Source: Arcuatula senhousia
Taxonomy: Eukaryota > Mollusca > Bivalvia > Mytilida > Mytilidae
Assembly: GCA_963971305.1 (NCBI GenBank)
Contig: OZ020303.1
Location: forward strand, 15,931,184 to 15,995,183
DNA: 64,000 nt
Direction: 5' to 3'
In this document: piece by piece, positions 45,225 to 59,300 of the stretch
Position numbering within the stretch: the first letter of the stretch is position 1
Layout: every line of letters starts with the position of its first letter
Made by a program: the position numbers and the translations under genes
Notes under the pieces: generated by a model
What the model was told of the DNA's origin: nothing
Database searches by the model: none
The model's input: only the letters and a program-made list of their open reading frames with translations

Positions 45225-47302
45225 TTATATTTCAGTTTCCATAGAATGGTGTTGGCTGTTTTGATTCTGAAGATTAAGAACACCATTATTTATATTGTCC
45301 CGGCTTCCATGGTATCTGCCTTGTGCTTGTAAATTCTCTCTACTTCCTTGATACAAATTGTCTCTACTTCCCCTGTAATCTGGTAAATTCTCCCTACTTG
45401 CGTGGTAACTAGGTGGACCATGATCAGGATACCGTGAGTAGCTGGGAGGAGCTTGATCTGGATATGAGGCTAAATTCTCTCTGCTTCCGTATCCACTGAT
45501 ATTTTCTCTACTTCTATGATAATAAGGCTCTGCCATATTCTCCCTACTCCCACCATGTTGATAACGTGGATTAGATAAGTTTTCTTGACTCCTGTTAATT
45601 CTATTGGTAGGGGTTGACAGATTTTCTCTACTTCCTCTGTATGGTGACATATTTGTAGGGGTTACCAGATTTTCTCGACTTCCAGCAGGGTAGTAGCCAG
45701 GGGATGGTAAATTCTCTTTACTATGATGACGACTGTCATAATCAAGACTTGGATAGCTATCTTTCATGTAATCCATATTTTGTAAGTTATCACTTGCTAA
45801 AGATGGTGGATTTGAGACAGTTGGCTTAGACAGGTCATTTTGAGGGAGTTGTATATTAAGCTGCTTTTCATAAGGATGTTTAGTAAGATCTTCATGACTG
45901 CCAATATAGCCATGATTATTCTTACCAGAATCATATGAGGAGTCATTGATGCTGTCATCATCACTAGCCTCACTGGCACTGGTTTCCCTGAGTTTGTCAG
46001 CTAACCAATCTGGTTTCTTATGAGCAAAGTTTAGGTTTTCTCGACTAAGGTGAAGGGGAGCAACTGCTGGTTTGTTCATTGGATGACTCTTCTCACTATT
46101 GAAATCACTTACACTATCAACATTACTGGTCCTGGTTGATCTAGGCTTAGGGACTGGTCGTGGTTTGAGCGGTTCCCCATCTAATGGAGGTGGTGGCGTA
46201 GGAGGGTTATCTTGCTGCAGGAAACTTGTCAGTGATTTAGTTCTATCAACACTAGGACTTTCTTCATTGGCATATATATTGTCCATGGATGGTATTTTTG
46301 GCATGAAATTAATCTCATTGTTGATCTGTGAAAACTTTGTTGGATGGAATTTGACAGCTTCAGCATCAGTCTCTGAAGTAATATCATCAAACTCATTGGT
46401 AGAGTATCCATCGAATGTATCATCAGTCATGGTGTCTAAATGATCATCTGCATGTTTTAAAAGTTTCCTATCAAGAGATGACCCAGGAGAGTCATTGGGT
46501 TTCTTTTTATATTCATTACGATACGACCCCAGCTCTACAAGTCTTGGGTTGGTGACTTTATTAGGTGGTCCTCTATCTAAGCCTGGTCTGGTAGCCCTTC
46601 CAACTCTAGGTGAACCCTTTAAACTATCCTTAGATCCATATCTATCATTTAACTGTTCTCTAGATCTTTTAACCTCTCTTGGTATGTCAAGTCTCTCCCT
46701 TGATCCATATCCATCTCGGTCAAGCCGATCCCTAGAGCCACGTTCATCCCTATCCAGTCTATCTCTAGATCCACCATATCCATTCCTCCTATCATCCCTG
46801 TCTAATCGGTCTCTAGATCCACCGTGCCCATTCCTCATATCATTCCTATTATCAATCACCTTCTCTAAGTATTCCCTTGATCTGTTGATATTACCACGCA
46901 TCTCATCTCTTCTCTCATCCAGACCAACACCAGAGATTGTCACTGAATCATCAGAATCATAAATCTTATGTTTAGACGATGTCATGGAGGCAGTGTATTT
47001 CCCAGAGGATGACCGATCATCATAGTTCCTTGATCTCCTCTTTCTAGGTGACCCTCCAGCGGTCAGTATACTGATGGTTGACCTTGTCTGTAAGGTCATT
47101 CTACTGTTATGAAGTGATGTTTTACTATAGGATGATCTGATTGAGGCTGCACGTTCAAATCGTTCCTCCTTCCTACGTTTAGACTTGATGTACCACATTA
47201 TAATTAGAATGATTATGATGATAAGACCAGTACCAAACACTCCAGCTGATATACCAATAGCCATGGCTAAGATGTCTGATCCAGGGGCAACTATGTAGGG
47301 AT
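45225..47302 (-). CDS. bark: bark exon 14: membrane span and tail
   Basis: Acceptor GTTTTTAG. Encodes DPYIVAPGSD, the hydrophobic ILAMAIGISAGVFGTGLIII span, a KSKRRK stop-transfer, then the polar tail with about 20 SR[ED]xL motifs and C-terminal METEI. Stop TAA at 45225-45227. Confidence 0.92.
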
Positions 47303-50300
47303 CTAAAAACAAAAACAAATCAGAATAAAATAAATTGTAATCAACTTATCTACTGAATGTTCTTAAATTGTTATTCAATCAGTCAATAGAAATAATCTTT
47401 TATTTTCATACGTTTTTGATAAAAAAATATTCATAAGTGATCCAATTTTTACCAGGAATCTTTGTTAAAGCTAAATTTAATCCCTGTCATCTTAGTTTTA
47501 GATGAGCTATGTCCTGAAATGTGTTTTTCACTGATAATTTAAGCATTAATATTAAAACGTATGTATTATATTTTAATCTAGGGCCTATGCAAGATGGCAA
47601 GTGCGACCACTTGTTCCCAGCACTTGTCATATTGAAGGCTGCTTTGATTTTTTCAAAATGCCAATTGTTAGTGTAGGTTTTGTTACATACACTTATTCGC
47701 ATTTTTTACACTGTAAGTGACTATTACTATTCCTAGACAAACAAAGAGTGGCTTATCATTTTACCCTTTTCACAAATGAAGGGTAGAAGTTTTCTATGAC
47801 AATCTTGTTCAGCAATAATATAAGTATCTCTAAAGGAGCTGCAGTATCCTTTGGCCACCTCAGCGTACACCCAGACGGTTAAATCTCCCTCAAATACATT
47901 CTCTGTAAGTCTTATCAGATACTGTAGAAAATTCTGTTTGTCCTTAGAATCAGCAAGGTAACCTCCAGCTGCCTGAAAAACATATATATGAGGTTAAGAT
48001 TGTTGCTGTTATACTACATGTATAAAGGAACAGTGACTTGCTGGCAAAAACTGTAATGATGATCTATTGTAATGCTCTTAGGCACCTTAGGTGAGATGTG
48101 GTTTAAAATCCTAGGTTATTAAAGTGCTGGAATTCCCTTTCTAAATTTTAAATAATAATTTCAATCAAATGTTTAACAATATTCTCTGACTAGCAGACAA
48201 ACCAAGAACACTTATCTATTCATAATAACATGTAATGTAATAACATTCATGTACATCTATAAAGTTTAGACCTCTGACTTACTTTACAAAACTCTATGGC
48301 ATCATAATATGGCAGTGAAGCACCCATATATCTGTAACATCTATCATCATGTAACCTCCAGCCTGGGGAACATTTACCTAAGGAAAAATAATGGTGTACA
48401 TGTACAATAATTCTATATGACAAAACACCTGTGTTCCTGAGTATTTCTGATCATGAATCTTTATCAAAATTAAAATCATTTTTCATACAAAAAATCTCTT
48501 ATTGGCAACACATCTTTGTCATCTTTAATTCCTAAGAGCTATCAAAATTTTAGTATTAAAACTTAATTGCCAGGATATTTTCAATTTCCAAAAAAAATAA
48601 GACAGTTACTCTTATAGTTTAGGAAAAAATATATATAGTTTAAGCTGATGGTACAAAACATATGACAAGCAATTGATAACAAGGGTTGCACTAAGTCGTG
48701 CTAAGCATACCCCCACTCGATAGTTCAGAAAACAGGAAGTAGATGACCGACTGACCTGGAAAGGGGAGGCACAGTAAAACTCATCATGCTTAAGCTGTAT
48801 ATCAAATTTGAAATCAATCCCTTCTGTAGAAGCCGAGAAATCTGTTACGAAAAATTGTCTATTTTTGACCCATAAAAAGTCTTAGTCGGCTCGGAAAACA
48901 GGAAGTAGATGATGGACTGACATGGAAAGGGGGGCACGGTATAATTTATCATGTTGAAGCTGTGTACCAAATTTGAAACCAATCCATCCAGTAGAAGCCG
49001 AGAAATCTGTTACGTAAAATTTCACATTTCAAATTTATTACCCTAAAAAGTCTAAGTCGGCTCCATAAACAGGAAGTAGATGATGGAGTGGTCTGGAAAG
49101 GGAAGGCACGGTATAATTTATCATGTTGAAGCTGTGTACCAAATTTGAAACCAATCCATCTAGTAGAAGCTGAGAAATCTGTTACTAAAAATTTCACATT
49201 TCAAATTTATTACCCTAAAAAGTCTAAGTCGGCTCCATAAACAGGAAGTAGATGATGGACTGACCTGGAAAGGGGAGGCACTGTATAATTTATCTTGTTG
49301 AAGCTGTGTACCAAATTTGAAACCAATCCATCCAGTAGAAGATGAGAAATCTGTTACGAAAAATTTCACATTTCAAATTTTTTAACCTAAAAAAAGTCTA
49401 AGTCAGCTTGGAAAACAGGAAGTAGATGATGGACTGACCTGGAAAGGGAAGGCATGGTGTAACTCATCATGCTGAAGCTGTGTACCAAATTTGAAACCAA
49501 TCCATCCAGTAGAAGCAGAGAAATTGAACAGGACCAACAGACAGACAGAGGGACGGACGGACAAGGTGATTGCAATATAGCCCCCTCTCTTACGAGTGGG
49601 GGTATAATTATAATAATTATATTCATAAGAAACCAATCAACTCATTTAACTTCAAGATAACAACACAAATGTTTACTTACCATCAATAAGTGACAGGTTT
49701 GAGATTTTAATAGGCATGAAATCCACAGAATTGAGTGAGCCATTATCTCTGAAATCCCAGATTCTTCCAAGTACAAAGTTAGGTCTCTCAGATCCCCACC
49801 AGTTCTCTCTAGCATCTATTGGCTTGTTGTCCATTGGTATACCATTTATATATCTATACAATATATATAATAGTCAAATAAATATATACTAAGTATCTAC
49901 AAGTATATGTTTCACAAATGACAAAATTACAAGAAGCAGTATCATCATGCATGTATATTTACATTGCATTGGTATACCATATATCTGTAAGAAAACATAC
50001 AAGTCAAAATTGATATATACATGTAATAGGTATTCTAAATCATTAAAATTGACACTTTTATATTGCTACAGATGAGCTTCAATTTCAATTTTATGTCATT
50101 TTTTGTTGTTGTCAGGCATTTTCAAGCAATTCAGTAGTTATATCCTTTATACTTTTCATCAGTTAAATAATGTGTTCAAAGCTTTTGAAAATTTGGTTTT
50201 GAATACTTTAAGTCCACATTTTTGTTGTTTTTTTTTAAATAAATATATTTTTTTTACAAAGAATGGAACATTTATAACATGTTTAAACTTACTCAATCAG

Positions 50301-53300
50301 TTCATTTGTTTCCAATTCAAAATCACATTCAGGGTTGACTAAGAAGTTGCTATTAATCAGAGGATGACCACTTCCTATCTTCAATGTAGCCCTCTTCAGT
50401 GCAGTCACATTATTATTGTGGAACATGTTGGCATAAAATCTCTGAAGAGCATCTGTGTCCGCCTTGTTAAAAATCCTCAATATGTAATGGCCGACATTGT
50501 CTTCAATGGTGTTAAAGGTGAAATTAGTCCCCACATTCTGAATGTGTACAACATCTCTATAGTCTCCAGCACTATAGTTAAAGATATGGTTCTCGTAGAA
50601 GTAGAACTGCTGGAAATGATGCCCACTGATATTTAATGCTTCACCATTGGTACCGTAGGCAAAGACATTGTTGGTTATGTTGGCCTTCAAATTAGTAGCA
50701 AAGCTCTGAGCATCTGCATGGATGTACATGCCTCCTTTGTTTTTGTTGATGAGACTGTGTTGGAAGTTCAGCATTAGAGTGTTCTGTATGTTAAAGTCAA
50801 TGATTGGAGGGGACGTCAGATTAAGTATAGCAAGCCCATTGCCCTCTATCCAACAACGATCAAATTTTATGGAGGGATTGACTTCTCCAACATTCTGGTA
50901 AAGTATGGCACCATCTTCATTGTTTTTTATGACAATATCTTCAAACTTGTGCATGGTGGAACTATCTGAAAAGACAAATAATACAGCTTGTAAAATGTGA
51001 AAAAATGATAGGTGTATGAGATTAAATTAATGAACACTTTAATTGAAATGAACTACTAATGCTTTATAACAATTTACAGATTTCTTTTTTAAGTTAAGTC
51101 ATTTGCTGTGTTTTTGATAGTTATGATTATCAAAATTCTTTCTACATTTTAACTAAATATATTCATGTATATAAAGTATAAAGTAAATAGGTAGTTATCT
51201 TTTCTAGAAATAACAAAGGAAAGTTTTGATAGTCCATAAACATTTGAACAGAATACGGTAGTTTACCTGGATAATTAAGGTGAGAAAGAGGTGATGTCAC
51301 TATTTCTGCTACAAAGCCATAATGTTCATGAGCTGTTGATGCATGTACATGAACAGACAAGGACCATCCAGTGGAAAGATATCTCTGAGTTATCTCATCC
51401 TTGGTACTGTTTGCGTCTAATTGTTTGATCAAATTGCCCTCTGTTACTTCTGTCCCATCAAATATTTCTATAACATTTCTGTAGAAATCATCATGGTACA
51501 AATTAAACTGTAACAGACGGAATGACACTTGTCTTAGCTTATTATTGCCTGTGATGACTTTGACACAGTTGTGGTCATTTTGTGAATACTTGTAGTATAC
51601 GATGACTCGGTTTTCTAGATTGATCATTTTCTCTGAGCGGCAAATATCTACCAGGCCCATCATGTAATATGGAACTGTATTCATTAACAGTGGTGTAAAT
51701 GATGATTTGTCTTCATCTCGGGATTCCCCGTTCAATACCAAGACATTAATCGGATATCCAAGATTGCCAGTTGCATTAATGTTATTGATTTCCAGTTCAT
51801 ATCGAGGAGAGACTAAATCAAATCCATTCCACAGACACCTGGTTATGTTAATGTTCTGTAATATAGGTGTGATGTAGGTCGATTGGATGGCTCCTACTTT
51901 TTCACCATGTAACATTCCAGCTCCATCGATATCTACATAAACTAGCTGAGATTTTGATTCTTCTGGTACAACTTGTATAACATCCTCCTCATATGATTCT
52001 GGGGCAAGTCTTATATTTCCCCAATAGTCTGTTGAGCTATCCAATGTCCTAGGACCACATCTGATAAATGTATAGTTAGATGCCTGAATACAGTCCTGTA
52101 TATCATAATTTAATCTCTTCATACATTGACTTAAGGATGGTTCATCTCCCCTGCAGTAGTAAGAATAAGCCCAGAATTCCTTGATAAAATACTGTGGCTT
52201 TCCATAGATGAAATAGTCAAACAAGTGGGTAAATCTCACATCTACATTTACTGTTTCTAGACCTAGTTCTCGGCATACTACTTCAGCTGTCTTCTTGTTA
52301 AATGTACTATCACACATTATGGTCCAGGTTTTAGTGGTGGTATTGAAGAGTTCTAAGAATCCTTGATGAATAGGAATTGTTCCATTAGCATCCCTTCTCA
52401 ACCTGACTTCATTGCTTGATGTGGCATGTATGGAGTTCAGAGAACGTTTTCTTCTGCATTGGTTATTTATCCTCCGAGGAGCGGGTTCAAATCTGATTCT
52501 TGAGTATACCGATCCCCTGGCTAAGAGTTGACCAAGGGCTAAGATACCAACATTAGGTTCAAACTGAACAATAGCTCCAGGTGGAATGATAAGCTTGGCT
52601 CCTGGCATAATTGTCAGATCAGATACTACTCTATGAGGTCCTCTTCCCGGCAAGGAAACAACATTTTCAATTCTCCCTCCCAAAGCCTGATAGTCTAGCT
52701 GTGGAAAATCCTGACTTCCTGTTGACACAGCACTGTCATCAATTATATTAGCTGTGGTCAGATGAGGAAAGTAATCAGCAATGACGTAATTGTTCCAGTC
52801 ATCAAAATCAAATATCTTCTTCCTGATATTATACTGTACTCCAGTCCCCCAATAGTTTTCCTTCACATCTATCTTATTACTGGCCAGTAAGGAGTAGATT
52901 CCTGCTACCATCTCAAACTGTAGTTGTGGGTTGGTAAAAATGTTTCTATTAAACGTGATGGTTTGTACACCTCTAATGGCCACTGCATAGGTTAATGGGG
53001 TGCTGTAAGAAGCACAGCTGTAATCAGCATTAGGCCTGTTGTCTGTGATACTATTTCCAAAGAATCTACCAGCACCTAGATTCAGGTATTCGGAGTGACT
53101 GTTCATATTGAGCTCAACAGCATATTTTCCTACATTTCTACTAACAGAATTGCCCTGGATTGTAAGATCCTTCTCCATGCCCCCAATATAAATCAAACCT
53201 CTCTGACATATATTGTCTTCAAATCGTGTGTTCATGATTGTTATATTAGCATAGTAACCATTCACTGTAAATTCAGTGTTGTAGTTATTTTGGATTCTAC

Positions 53301-56300
53301 AATCTTTGATATACACTGAATGATATTTTCTCTCGACAATGTCATTAACTCTTGGTAATTCTATATCAAAGCCTCCTTCCTTGTTCCATCTTAATTCTGA
53401 ATCATTGAAAGTCCACTGCCACACATTGTTAGCAAAGTCAACATGATTGTGATCAGCAATGATACCCTTACCATTACGATGGAATTTACATCTCTCCATT
53501 TTATACTTGATAACGCCCAGTCTCTCAGGCCTCGTCATTTCCTCTATTGTAGGAATCAGCTGATCATGCCACTTGGTAAGACTAGGTATGTACATAGCTT
53601 CTTCTGTGTTGTCAAAGACATTCACCATTTCAAAGCGAATCTCTTCTTCCTTGATACGGTGGAAAATTTCTAACTTTTCATTGGATGGGTTGTTATAATG
53701 CTTAGTTAGTACTCCTTGGTGGTTTCCTTCTATGCTACAGTTATACAGATGGATCTTGGAGTATGGCAGTGTAGGTGGGTAGGTGTATCTCTCTATAAAA
53801 GTATCAAATAATTAGGTAACAATAAACAAAAATTCAAGGTCTAAGAGATGGTGAAAATTACTTGCAATTCATACAAAGAAGTTACAAAAACTGTAAAATT
53901 TCTTAAGAAACCATTAATCAACAACAGCTGCTGTGATCCAGTTGCAAGATGACAAGCAATGAATTGGTTAATGTTGAAAGCAGCTGGCTATTTTCCAATA
54001 TATATTCTTAATTGTTATTTTTAAGGATGCCTTGTTATGCATATTTATTTCATATTTTATTGCCATCTATAACACTTGAATAAATATTTTTCTATGCTTT
54101 CTTGATTATATTACCTGAATGAGCAGCAAATGCCAATCTTCCTGTCATTATGCCCCTGACTTGCACAGCTATGGTTAAGTAAAAAGAGGTGGATGATATG
54201 GGGAAGTCAACTAAGTCCTTCTCTATCTCCCAGCGACGTGTGTTGATGGAAATGCCATCTTTGGTAGAGTCATAAATGGTGACCTTTTCAACCAGTGTCT
54301 TGGGGTTGTAATCTAGAAGCTGCAAGGTGATACGATAACGTTGTGTGACAGAAATCTGCATCATGTAGGTAAAATCAACAGTCTGAAGCCCAGGCTTGGT
54401 GACAATAAAGGCCATAGAGTTATCACCAAGGGTGTAGAATGGTGTCTGGTCTAAAATCACTGTCAAACTAGGGTCAATAAAGTTTCTCACACTCAAAGCT
54501 TCATATTCTGTAAAGTATGGATCATAAACAAAGCCACTTTTCTCATTCCTGTTCATGGTGGCATAATTAATCTGTAAGAATGGGGATCGTGTTAGAAACC
54601 CGTGTCCTTGGTTATCATCAAACATGCAGTGTTCAAACAAGTTCTCTGTGTATGGGTGGCTGTACTTCACATTGACTCCGTCAGATATGGAGTTCTTCAC
54701 GATCAATCCTGTAATCTTGTGATAGTTATAATCTATTCTCAGTCCAGGGGTATACTGCATCTCATCTGCATCCAATAAACCAGCCTTATTGATCACTAAA
54801 TGACGGATCTGTGTAGATTCAGGCATATTTCCTTTAGGTACAGCAGCCAAGGCAACACCTATAAAATATCAATGTAACCCATTTAAAAAAATAGTATGTA
54901 CTGCATATATATAAATAAAACACATTCTGTTATGACTGATTATAAATGTTTATTAAACTTTAACATTGTACATATATGTAAATGTATATTCTACAGCATT
55001 CTTAATGTATCTTAATGGTTAATTTCATCCATACCACATATATTGCATTAATTTCTGGGTTTCTTGTTTTTCATAAAACACAACACAAAATAAACATGCA
55101 TGTTAGATTAGTACTATAAAATGAGGATACATACAACATTACAAGACGTCTGACATGCAGTTGCTGAGAAATCTGAGGGGAACATTTTTGTTATACTGCA
55201 GAATGCATCTGGTCTAAAGACTATGGAGTGACCCCTCTTACATCTTACAATCATTATTATCTATATTTACCTGCCCATGTTGGTGGTTGACACCTGACAA
55301 ACACAACCTGTGTAAAATCACAGTAAAACTCTCCAAACTTCTCAGATTCACACTGTGTGAGGTCAGAATCTAGGTGGTTACACTGTACATCACTCATCAC
55401 CACTGAAGTGGTCGAGATCTCCTTCTTCTTTACTGTACTGTGGGAAGGGTCGAAGGTCAAACCCAGCTGAGAACACACCAATGCAGAATTTTCATCTGTC
55501 CAGCCCTGATAGAAAATAAATAAGCAATGTTTTAGAGAGTACAATATGTCAGCTTTTGATATTCATGTAGATATTTATCATGTTTTGAATATGTTTAATA
55601 TGATAAATTAAAAGAATTTGCATATATAACAAAATCTTAAATATCTGTCGTCAAAGAACACAAATACTCCTATTATATTCTTATACCAAAATAAAGGTGC
55701 AATAAAAAATAAACTGAAATCCATTTCAATCTATGTCACAAAAAAAAACCTCCACTATTATATAATGTACATCTTATCTTTTGTGACTCCATTAAATCTA
55801 ATTAACTTTATAATATTTAGGAAGTACCTTGTTACAAACTGTACCCCAAACATCATTGTACATGTTGACCTCCAATCGCCCTTCAAATTCATCCTCTCCT
55901 TCAACAAGCCGTACAGTTGCTGTTCTATTCTCAATAGCCACTTCATCTGGGTCTACCTTCAGTGTGAAGGTAACAGGTGAACTAGCTATAATTCCATCTG
56001 CTTTAAGACGACCATGGACTACCATTCCAATAGAGTTATCAAATTCTAGAACTGAATTTGGTTTCAGTTCTAAAGTAGCACCTGGTCGAATGAAAATATC
56101 TTTGTCAACATGATAGCGTGTGTTGGCCTCTGCAACAAATCCCTGTAAATCAAGTTCTCCACCAATTCTATTGCCACGTCTGAACTCCCCACGGTAATCA
56201 CGGATATCATAAGTATATTGACTGTATAACCATTTCTCTCGTAAGACTGGCTTGTATTCAATACTAGCAAGGTTGTAGCGATCATCTTTGTCAAACAATC

Positions 56301-59300
56301 GTGAATAAACAAATCTATCGATTTCATCTTCTGGAAATGTTCCCCACCAGTTGTAATTGCCTTGTATTGTAATGGAAGGATCCACTAAATGTGTGGCAAT
56401 ATCCCTGGCAGAATCAGGGTTAAATATTTCATTCCTCTGTACAAATACATTGTCAGAGCTTACAATAATTGGTGCATTGGCTCTGTTTCTAGGATTCAAA
56501 TATGGTGAAGAATCATTAATGTAATTATGTATTACTCTATTGAACTTGAACTCAAGTTTCTGATTGGGACTGTTTTGTGTAAGTCTCATATAGATACAAT
56601 AACGGCCATCATTTTCAGTAAAAGTATTTTCATAAATTTTATAGTCCACCTTGTATTTAGCATACCACTTGCTTATTAGGAGGTCATAGGTATTGTCAAT
56701 TCGAACAGCTCCCAGCGAATGTTTAGAAAATGTATTATTTGTAATGAACCCAACGGTATTAATAATGGGTGATATAAGTACAGCATGTCTACGATTTCCA
56801 CGAAAATTGTTGAAAGCTAGAGTAAAATTAATGGGTGGTCTATTGCCTTCAATGGTAACATTACAAGACAGATATTCAATAGCCTCCCCTTTGTTGTGGA
56901 AGAAGTCGGTAGTATTGATTAGAAACTCTCCACCACGGCAGTAATTCCCCACCCTTACAGCAGTCCATTCATTCTCTGTAAACTCACTCCTGGCTATCTC
57001 CATTTTCATAAAAAACTCAAATCTTGTATTATTGAGTCTAATATATTCTGTAATGACCCCATATCCTTCATTAGATATTATCCTAGAATTATTAATAAGT
57101 TGGAAACCTCCAGCATAGGATATATTGACCCCAGCTCGAGCATTGTTTTCTATCCTTGTGTTATTTATAGCTACTTCTCCAGCTCCTTGGTAGATCCTGA
57201 TACCAGCTCCATACTGGTTCCCTGAGACAACAGATGAATTGACAGCTACTTTACATCTCATGTCCTGTATATTCAAACCATATCCTGTGTTGTTACTGGC
57301 ACTTGAGTTGATGAACCGTAATTCCTCGTCCAGACCTACAAGATAAAAACCAGTGTTTTACATTAGTAATCTTAACAAATTATATCCAAGTGCCTGTACC
57401 GTTCTGAATTAATCTACATGTGACAAGGAGTGAATGGAGAAGGAGAAGAATTAGTTTTTACAATACTGTACTAATAGAGGAATGATAGGGGTTGTATTGG
57501 AAATATGAGTAAGCACATTAAGTATTTTCTAATTGTATTGGTAAAACCTTCCCCTACTCCATGAAAGTATGAAACGGTTAATCTATGATTTGGTAAACAA
57601 ATATTTATGACAAAAAAAACCAACCTTTTTGTATGTTTGGGCATGTCACCATGACACAGTTCTCCTTGCTTAGAGACAAAAATAAGTCTCGCAGCAGCTA
57701 AACAATACTTTTGAACCTTTGCTTACCTTCATCAGACCAAAACTGTATGAGAAATCTCAAACAGTACTGAAATGTTTTACATCTTTTTACAGAAGGGTTG
57801 GCTGGTTTGGGTGGTAACTGGTACTGCATCTGTATAACGATACTGTTACTCTTGGATGTAATGGATTGTGGGAAGCTTCCATTGGTAACAGGGAACTCTC
57901 CTAATAGTCTGCTGGGTGTTTTAATCTGATCATAGACTCGCATGGTCGCCGTAACTTGGGGATCTCGCTCCATCAACAGGAAATGAACAGATATTCTTTG
58001 TCCAGGTTCTGTGTTGTATGTCTAGACAAAGAAAAGTATTTTATATAGCATAAGTGTTATTTATAAGTTCTTTATTGTATAACAACTACAATCATAGTGA
58101 TTTTTTTTCTTTAAAACTTATTGGTTATAATGTAAGGCCTTGTAAAAAGAATCACATAATATATTTTGTGTTAGTATTTATTTTTAATGGTAAGTTTAAT
58201 GAATTCAGACATAAAAGGAGATACAGTATTATAACAATGTGAATAGTAATGACAACAAAACTCTTAACTTTTTTTCTTTTTTATTTGTAAAACCAACAGA
58301 AAAGTTTCATTGTATGGATACAATTAACAGACACAGAAATGAAAACTTTAATAAAAGAATTGAACAGGTTATACATTTTTGCTTTGAGTTCAAATCAAGC
58401 AAGCCAAACTTACTCTTGAGCAGTCATAGTTATCAAATGGCTTGTTTCCCTGTGGATCTATGATATTTTCATACACAAAGAATGGATAATTAGCCTCTGC
58501 AGAGACAGCCGCCCTACAGAAGGACCCTGAGGATGGGAACTTCAGCTCCCAGTCATAGATAGTGTAGTTCTTCATGTACATCTTGACACCATCACCCCAG
58601 TTATAGTCTACATCTGTCATGTTAATCAGCACTCTACCTATACCTGTCTCTGTGTAGATACCATAGCCTATAAAAGAAATGAGATGCAAAATGTTTATTA
58701 CACTTGTATTTGATCAAAACATAGTTCAAAGTTTCTTTACATGAAGAGTTCTTAACAATGTGAACAAAATTAAATAAAACATGTTCCCTATAAAGCACTT
58801 CCATGCCATTTGTACGGGTAGTTACTCAAAATATTAAATTTTTTTCTGAGTACCTTATATGCTTTTGATGAAATAGCTTCTTCCCTTGAAAGGTGACCAA
58901 AAATATCAATAAACTGTACTGCTTCATAATTACTTTGCTGAATTTTTTTATTGAATTGTTAAAAATTCTAAAACTTCTGTTAAGGGAGTACAAGCCTGAG
59001 ATTTTTTGTAATTAAAAGTTTTTTAGAATAGAAAATTTGGAAAGAATAGCTCAAAATAGCTAGACTTTATGAAAAAAGTTTTCAAAAACATGGAGCCGTT
59101 TTCAAGATATAAGCACATTAAAATATGGCGGGAAAAATACTTCTCTAGATTTTTCATAGGAAATACATTGAAAGTTCGTCTTCTGTTTTAACATAGAAAT
59201 TGTAATTAGAATTGAATGAAATTGTTATAGGGTGTTTATTATGACCTTCTCTTAATAGTTCTGAACAAATATTAAGAAAACATGTTGAAAATTTTTTAAT

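Noticed and set aside
46099..46962. Plus-strand frames of 114 and 155 codons
   Set aside because: Antisense shadows of the repetitive bark tail.
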